Shown one piece after another: positions 57,769-64,000 of a stretch of 64,000 nucleotides of DNA. Position 1 is the first letter of the stretch. Each line of letters starts with the position of its first letter. The position numbers were made by a program, and so were the translations under genes. A model generated the notes under the pieces. The model was given only the letters and a program-made list of their open reading frames with translations. It was not told the DNA's origin and did not search any database. Where the stretch lies: the NCBI RefSeq assembly GCF_031143425.1, contig NC_090437.1, positions 1,178,656,863 to 1,178,720,862 on the forward strand, written 5' to 3'. The DNA is from Pleurodeles waltl (lineage: Eukaryota > Chordata > Amphibia > Caudata > Salamandridae).

Positions 57769-60700
57769 TCATGCATGGTGATACGGGTCATAGCTATGAT
57801 CCACTCCTCCGGGGTTGGTGAGGTAGCCGATCGCCAGTGGCGTACGATACAAACATTTTGCAGTGGCTAGCGCTGTGTGTAGTAACCTCTTGTGTGGTCT
57901 GGTTAAGTCTGGGAAAGAGGTTGTGTCGTGTAGAAGCATAAGAGAGAGGGGGAGTAGTGCTGGGAGTATCATGGATTCAGCCAGGGTGGAGCCCACCACG
58001 TCCCATAGCGGTCGGACCGTTGGGCAGTCGGCTACGATATGTTTTTGGTCGCAGTGTGTCTCTGGACATCGCCAGCATTTCGCATGTGGGAGAAGTCCTG
58101 TCCTGTGCAGTTTTGCTGGAGACCAGTGCCAATCGTGTAGAACCATAAAGAGGCGAAACTTTAAACGTGCCTCTCGGGTGCCTCTGTCCAGCGCCTCTAG
58201 AGTGTCTTCCCTGTCCTCCGGGTCCAGTGCCTGTTGTAGTTGGGTTTGCCATTTTAAATGCAGCTTGTCTGAGAGGGGTTGAGAGTAGAGCTGTCAGATG
58301 ATTAGGTCATAGAGGCCTGCCATGACTCCCCTATGTTGCCCCCACTGTTGCAAGTAGGCCACTACGGGTGAAGACCGGGATCCCCATCGAATGGTCTCGG
58401 TCCCCTGGCAAATGCAATGTTTGAGTTGCAGATAACTCCACTCTTGGCTCGGTTGGAGATTGAATTTTTCCCATAGCCTGGGGAAAGATTTGAACGTGTC
58501 GTTTTCTAAGATCTGGGAAACCGTATGAATGCCAGCCCTCCTCCACTGCGGCCAGTCAAGCACTTCCCCGCCTATCCGGAGTCCGGTGTTACTCCATAGA
58601 GGTGCTTGGGTGTGGAGAAGAGGATGGATCCCGAGTAGGTGGTGGGCCCTTCGCCAGGCTGCTCACATCACCTTCAAGATGGGGTTCCCCGAACTGATGG
58701 ATGGGAGGTTGTCGCGATCAGGCCCTCCTAGTCCCTCCTTCGCGGAGAGCAATAGCTTCTCCATGGCAATCCATTGGGGTGAATCCGGCACTGTGGACAA
58801 GGTGTGGGACAGCTGGGATAAATGCAATGCAAGTGAATAATGCTCTACCGACGGAAACCCCATGCCCCCATGGGAGCGGAGGGCTAGGAGTTTGGCGGAT
58901 GATAAGCGTGGTCGCATTGAGCCCCATACAAATGATCTGATGAGTGCATCTATGTTTCACAGCGTATGGAGAGGCACCTGTAGAGGGAGAAGTCCTAGCA
59001 CATAAGTGAAACGTGGCACCGTGACCATCCTTACCGCTTGTACTCGACCCCACATAGATAGGCCCAATTGACTCCATTTTGCAAAATCAAGCTTCGCCCG
59101 TGCAATGAGGGGGTCGATGTTATCCACCACCATATGCACTAGGCCCAGATTGACTAGCACCCCCAGGTAATTGAGGCGTTTCGGTGTCCAGCGAAATGGA
59201 AAGCCTAGGAGTGCTGCTCTTGTAGTCATCCGCGAGAGGGGGAGCGCCTCGCTCTTGTCCCAGTTGATACTGTAGCCGGATAGGATTGCAAATCTATTGA
59301 TGATCTCCAGCAAGGCTGGTATGGATCTTTCTAGATCCGTGAGAGTTAGTAGGACATCTTCGGCATATAGATAAATTTTAGAAATACCTACCGGCAATGT
59401 GAGACCTGTGATGGAGGGGGAGGAGCAGATAGCTGCAGCAAGGGGCTCCATTGCTAGCAGGAACAGAAGTGGTGAGAGGGGGCAGCCCTGCCGTGTACCT
59501 CTACGGATAGGGAACGGGTCTGAGAGGAAGCCTCCACAGTTGACTCTTGCTGTGGGCTGGTCATAAAGTAGCCGCACCATTGAGATAAAGCTGTCTCCCA
59601 GGCCGAACCTCTCCAGCGTTGTGAACAGGTATGACCACTCTATGCAGTCGAATGCCTTTTCCGCATCCAAGGACAGGGCCAGCGCCTCCTCCTGTAAGTC
59701 CCTAGTGGCCCATGGGGTATGTCATAGAGTGCGCAAGTGGTTCCTTGAGGTGCGACCTAGTACAAACCCCACTTGTGTGTGGTGGATCAGAGACGGTATG
59801 ACTTTGCGCAGTCTGTTGGCCAAGATACTTGCTAGGATTTTGGTGTCACTGTTTAAGAGAGAAATAGGTCGATAACTGCCACACAGCAGGGGGTCTCTTC
59901 CGGGTTTTGGTATGACGGCTATCATGGCATTATTGGATATAGCCCCCAGGGACTGTGTTGAGCAGGCTTCATTCAGAGCCACATGCAGTATGTCAGTTGC
60001 CTCCCTCCCTGCCCATTTATGGAATTCCGCCGGAAATCCATCCTCCCCAGGCGATTTGTGATAGGGGAGCTCAGAGATTACTCTTTCTATTTCCTGCCTG
60101 CTTATTTCCCCTTCTAGGAGGTTGCGTCCCTCCTCCGACAGGGAGGGTAGGTCAAGGCCCGCCTGGAAAGCTGTACACTGTGCTGGGCTGGATGTAGTCT
60201 CTGATGTGTAAAGGTGTCTATAGAAAGATGCAAACTTGTTAGCAATAGCTTACGGGTGTGTTAATATTTCCCTGGAAGAGTCGCGGATAGCTGGGATGGC
60301 AAGGGCAGCTGTCCTCTGACGGAGCTGGGCTGCTAGCAAGCGCCCTGCCTTTTCTCCTTGTTCGTAATGTCTTCCCTGTAGTCTCTGTAGAGCATACTCT
60401 GCCTGGGAAGTACATAACTCGTTGAGGGCCATTTGGGCACGCTCTAAGTTTCGACGCCCTGGGAGTGAGGGGTGTGCGGTGTATTGTCTAGTGAACCGGC
60501 GGATATGGAGTTCCAGTGCCGCCTGTTTCTCTTTTCTGTCTCTGTTCGCCAGTGCTGCGTCCCACATGAGTTGTCCCCGCACCGAGGCCTTGGCCGTGGC
60601 CCACATAATTCGGCTAGAGTTCACCGAGCCCAGGTTGTTTTGAGCGACGGTGGCTGCATGGTCCTGCAGCTGTGCCTTACCCTGGGGAGAGCGATAGCGG

Positions 60701-61505
60701 TGGACCGTAAATCTCCAAGGCTTACGGCCTGGGGATACAAGGTTCAGGTGGATAGCTATGCTAACCGGAGAGTGGTCCGAGAGGCCACCCTCCAGTATGC
60801 GATCGTCATGGGTACGGGCCACGAGGTTGTGGGACATGAGAAAGTAATCAAGTCGGGATTGGGTGCCGTGGACCGGTGAGAGAAAGGGGAATTCTCGTTC
60901 TGTAGGACGGGCCAGTCTCCAGTGGTCCACTAGACCATTGTCCGATAGTATGTCAGTCTGTAGGGCTCTATCTACATTGTTACTGACGTCCAAGGGGCCC
61001 GTTCTGTCAAGTACTGCGTCTCTGACTATGTTCCACTCCCCTCCTATTACGTAGCAAGATGCCCCTATCTCGGTCAAGAGTCGTTGATTTGTAAGAAAAA
61101 AAGGCGTTTTGGGCCCGTTGGTGCATAGACCGAGCCTACACACACTGAGGAGTCGCCCATCTTTAAGTTAGCAAATACGTAACGGCCCTCGTGGTCAGTC
61201 CATGATTTAAGAACGGTATGAGGGAGAGTTTTGCACAGCAATAACGCCACACCACATTTTCTTGGGGTAGTCTCAGTGCTGGGGGAGGTGGGATTACAAC
61301 TAAACAGGGCGGTGCCCACCCAGTCGTGTCGCAGTTTATAGGATTCCGGACCATCTAGATGTGTCTCTTGTAGGAGGGCAATGTCCGCCTGTTTGGAGTT
61401 GAGATAGGATAAAACTTTTTTCCGCTTTATGAAGTGGGTGAGGCCATTTACGTCCCAGGATGTAATCCGCAGAGGTGCTGTTGGTACTCTGTTCGGATCG
61501 GACAT
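57769..61505 (-). pseudogene. L1 ORF2: endonuclease, reverse transcriptase, Cys/His domain; broken
   Basis: Endonuclease: ITSWDVNGLTHFIKRKKVLS (Asn of the active site), LLQETHLDG (catalytic Glu), VIGGEWNIVRDAVLDRTG (GDFN-type block changed to GEWN), SRLDYFLMS and LSDHSPVSI (catalytic Asp-His). RT: AVIPKPGRDPLLCGSYRPIS, TQVGFVLGRTSRNHLRTL, MDAEKAFDCIEWSYL (catalytic Asp), TRQGCPLSPLLFLLAMEPLA. The active-site box reads YAEDVLL: the first Asp of YADD is Glu, so polymerase activity is doubtful. C-terminus: CWRCPETHCDQKHIVADCP, a Cys/His motif of L1-clade proteins, before RPLW. Breaks in frame occur near 61080, 60250, 59720 and several times between 58960 and 58140. Confidence 0.92.
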
Positions 61506-61519
61506 CCCTGCGTCTTATT

Positions 61520-62200
61520 GAAACCTATCCGAGTATGGGGGCACTTGGGACAGGACAGAGAGGAGATACTGTGGGGGGGGGGTCAGGAGGGGGAGTAGGG
61601 ATAGGGGCTTAACAAAAGCTTTGGAGGTGGAGAAAATGAATAATGGGGGAAGGAGGGGGCGAAGGGCAGCTGGGGGAGGGGAAAAGGGAAGAGGGGAAAA
61701 GGAGAAAGGGCAGCTGTCAAGGGATAGAACAGGTGTGCGAAACTGAAGAAGGGGAGGAGGGTTAAAGAAGATTAGAAAAGGTTAAAAAAAGAAAAAGGAA
61801 AGAAGAGGAAAACGGGACAAAAAGTCTCGACGCTCTAGGACTGTAGCCTGCGGGTCTAAAACCTAGGCCTATTGAGCTCCATTACCCAACCAGTGGGCCC
61901 CAGACCGAGGGAGGCGGCGCACGCTCGGTGCCTCGGCCCCCCAACCCAGTCCCCCCCATCCCCGCACGGATCCGTGTGACATTAAGGGGAGGGGGGAGAG
62001 GGGGAGGCGGAGGACATACATGGGGGGAGGGATGTGTATAGAGCGTATGTGGCTGTATCACAGGAAAGGCGGCGTGTGTCTATTTTGTCGATTGTATCGA
62101 ATCGAAGCCGGGGGGGGAGAGAGAAGGGGGGAGGCGTGGGGGTGCGAATGGATTACTGTTAGGAGGAAGGAAGCACCTCCCTGCCATTGTAAGTTATTCA
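61520..62200. repeat. Purine-rich tract in the L1 inter-ORF region
   Basis: The plus strand is dominated by GGGGA, GGGAGGG and GAAAAGG words, including a nine-G run near 61573. The L1 sense strand is therefore C/T-rich. On the plus strand the G runs could form quadruplexes. Whether the tract belongs to the original L1 or was added cannot be told here. Confidence 0.6.
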
Positions 62201-62770
62201 AATGCAATAATACGTTTTCAAACGTAGTAGACATTAATCAGCCTTCATTGAGGGCAATCAAAATTAAAACAAATTATTAATGGGTGAACACAGTGTAACA
62301 GTTCTAAAGAGATGCTCAATATCTGTTTTAGCAAACAAACAGGTGTCATGTTACGGAGAGAGAACGCATTACTAGATTTTTAAGAAAAGAAAGAGCAAAG
62401 AAGGATATACTAACATGCGTAATAATAAGCAAGAATATTCAAATACTATCAAGAACAAACAGGGACAATGGCCCCCAATAGCAGTATTTATGAGAGTTCA
62501 CAAAAACCGGTACTCATCTCTCCTTTTCGTCTTCTCCGCGGCGAGGTCCCTTTTAGTGCGGTCGTGTCTGCCCATGGTCGGTAGTAGGGAGAGTTCTGGG
62601 GGGCATAATGTTGTCTTGTCCTCAGGTGGGGTCCATTGTGGGTTTCAAAGGGGAGCGGGATTTGTCTCTGTCCGATAGCTGTGTGTACATCACCACCGCT
62701 TGGAGTACTTGATCCCTGTCGTCGTAGCTTTTTGCAGGCCTCTCAAGATCTCTTCCCCTGATTTGGGGGT

Positions 62771-63742
62771 CTATGATAGAGCGCACTTCAGGTTCAGATG
62801 CGGGTGCCGGATGGCCGGTTTCTGGGTGTGGGCCCGTGTGGACTGGAAGGTCTGGGCAGTCGTTTCCATGGATTGGGTTTGGTCTTGCAGTCTTTCCAAG
62901 AATGCTCTCAGGTCCTCCGGGTCGTAGAAGTTCAGTGATTCCCCATTTTTGGTGATCCACATCCTGGCCGGCTCGAATAGACCAAACTTCACATCTAAGT
63001 GACGGAGCTGGGTGCGGAAAGACAGAAAAGCTTTCCTCCGATCTGCAGTCTCCTTGGAAAAGTCCGCTGATATCCGGATCTCCAGATTACCCGATCAGAG
63101 CGGCCCTTGTGTTCGAGCCATCTGTAGTAGTGGCGGGCCTGCAGATGTCGCAGCATGCAGACTATAATTGGGCGGGGGCAGTCATTTCCATCCTGTCTCT
63201 TGGGGCCCAGCCTGTGCGCTCTCTGAAACTCCAGAGGGGGGTCAAATGTTATGTCTGTTAGCTTGGGCAGTATGTCCTGTAAGTAGGAGAATATGTCTGC
63301 GCCTTCAACACCCTCCCGGAACCCAAGGAGTCGAACATTGTTCCTGCGGCTCCTGTCCTCCAAGTCATCAGCTTACTGCGAAGATGCGAGAGTTCTAGGT
63401 CTTTGTCGGTCAGGAGGCTACTTGAGTTTCCACCGTTGCCACACGTTGGTCAAGTCCGGATATCTGCGATTGGATACCGGCTATATCCAGAAGCATGGAT
63501 CTCGTCTCCGCCGTCAGCACCACCATGGTGTTGTCCATACCTTCCAGTTTGCGGCTCACCGCCGATATCTCCTGTAGTATGCGGTCCTTTGTCACACCTT
63601 GCGTATCATCTGCCATGTTGGCGCAGCGGAGGGGTGGGGAGTCCTCTGCTGAGGGATGTTTCTGCTGGCGGAGGGCTTCAGAGAATAGTAGTTGTTGGGC
63701 TGATTTACCCGTTGCTTTGCCGGTCGCCTTGCCCCTGGGCAT
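62771..63742 (-). pseudogene. L1 ORF1 (RNA-binding protein), broken
   Basis: The N-terminus MPRGKATGKATGKSAQQLLF is basic. It is followed by a coiled-coil-like stretch with heptad spacing (ILQEISAVSRKLEGMDNTMV to LDQRVATVETQVAS). After a frame change comes the RRM-type block LEDRSRRNNVRLLGFREGVE with FQRAHRLGP and PRPIIVCM. A second frame change leads to the C-terminal domain VKFGLFEPARMWITKNGES and FYDPEDLRAFLERL. This is the L1 ORF1p order: coiled coil, RRM, C-terminal domain; it trimerises and coats L1 RNA. The second segment has no ATG of its own and continues the first. Confidence 0.88.
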
Positions 63743-64000
63743 TGCGGGTTCCCCCGTTCAGACTGGGGTCCAAAAAGTGTCTGGCTGTGACGCAACTGAT
63801 GTTTGCGGCTATATTTCAAGGATCGGGGTACTGGGCGTCCGGGCAGGGCGCAGATCCGAGCATACAGACCCAGGCACTCCCTCGCCTGTCCTGGGAAGAT
63901 AGGGGGGTCAGTGCGGGGGGGAGATCCAGGTGGGCGTTAGTTGTTGGTGTGTGGAGTCATCCCTGCTCCCCCTGCGCCATCCAGGTGTCAGCTTTGTGAC

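Larger units (their letters stand above)
56748..64000 (-). mobile_element. L1-clade LINE, more than 7.2 kb, 5-prime end beyond the window
   Basis: On the minus strand the order is ORF1 (63742-62771), a 1.27-kb inter-ORF region, ORF2 with endonuclease, RT and C-terminal Cys/His domain (61505-57769), and a 3-prime UTR of about 1 kb. The element ends in AATAAA and an A-rich tail (56778 down to about 56748). The 3-prime UTR contains a (TTTTC)n microsatellite in sense orientation. Both ORFs carry frame changes, so the copy is dead though almost full length. Sequence upstream of ORF1 (63743-64000) should be 5-prime UTR. Confidence 0.9.

Overview
The window is repeat-rich vertebrate DNA. I find no host protein-coding gene, rRNA, tRNA or CRISPR array. 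Everything recognisable is a transposable element, and most elements are broken and nested in one another. Large Harbinger elements with conserved introns, a long L1-clade LINE, L2/CR1-like LINEs, a DIRS-like element and roughly 2-kb solo LTRs in such sparse sequence point to a giant salamander genome. The repeat families look most like those of the newt Pleurodeles waltl. The species call is inference from family resemblance, not a search result.

Layout. 1-8300: Harbinger copy 1, with a DDE transposase on the minus strand and a Myb/SANT-like partner gene on the plus strand, divergently arranged; its left end lies outside the window and a 571-bp retro-insert sits near its right end. 8301-12600: a small terminal-inverted-repeat (TIR) element carrying a nested GC-rich hairpin-chain element. 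12601-15297: solo LTR A with another hairpin-chain element inside. 15480-21120: LINE remains, a ~323-bp tandem repeat, LTR fragments, a second type of hairpin-chain repeat and a third GC-rich element. 21442-22110: a hAT element. 24660-31292: LTR fragments and two L2/CR1-like LINEs, the second with tandem 5-prime monomers and a (TGAT)n tail. 32350-34020: LTR C. 35446-40736: LINE pieces, one split by a 446-bp nonautonomous insert. 42303-42802: a fourth GC-rich element. 45581-47445: solo LTR B with two MITEs inside. 47740-52270: Harbinger copy 2 in the opposite orientation, its transposase interrupted by the fifth GC-rich element. 53113-56310: a DIRS-like element with inverted terminal repeats and an internal complementary region. 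56748-64000: an L1-clade LINE on the minus strand, its 5-prime end beyond the window.

How they fit together. The two Harbinger copies share gene order and intron positions and carry the machinery expected to move short TIR elements: a transposase plus a Myb-like DNA-binding partner. Five GC-rich 500-630 bp elements have ends resembling the Harbinger end and, where the flanks are readable, 3-bp target duplications. Their interiors are almost entirely consecutive hairpins whose stems stay paired even where copies differ. That hairpin-chain family and its probable Harbinger driver are the most unusual system here.
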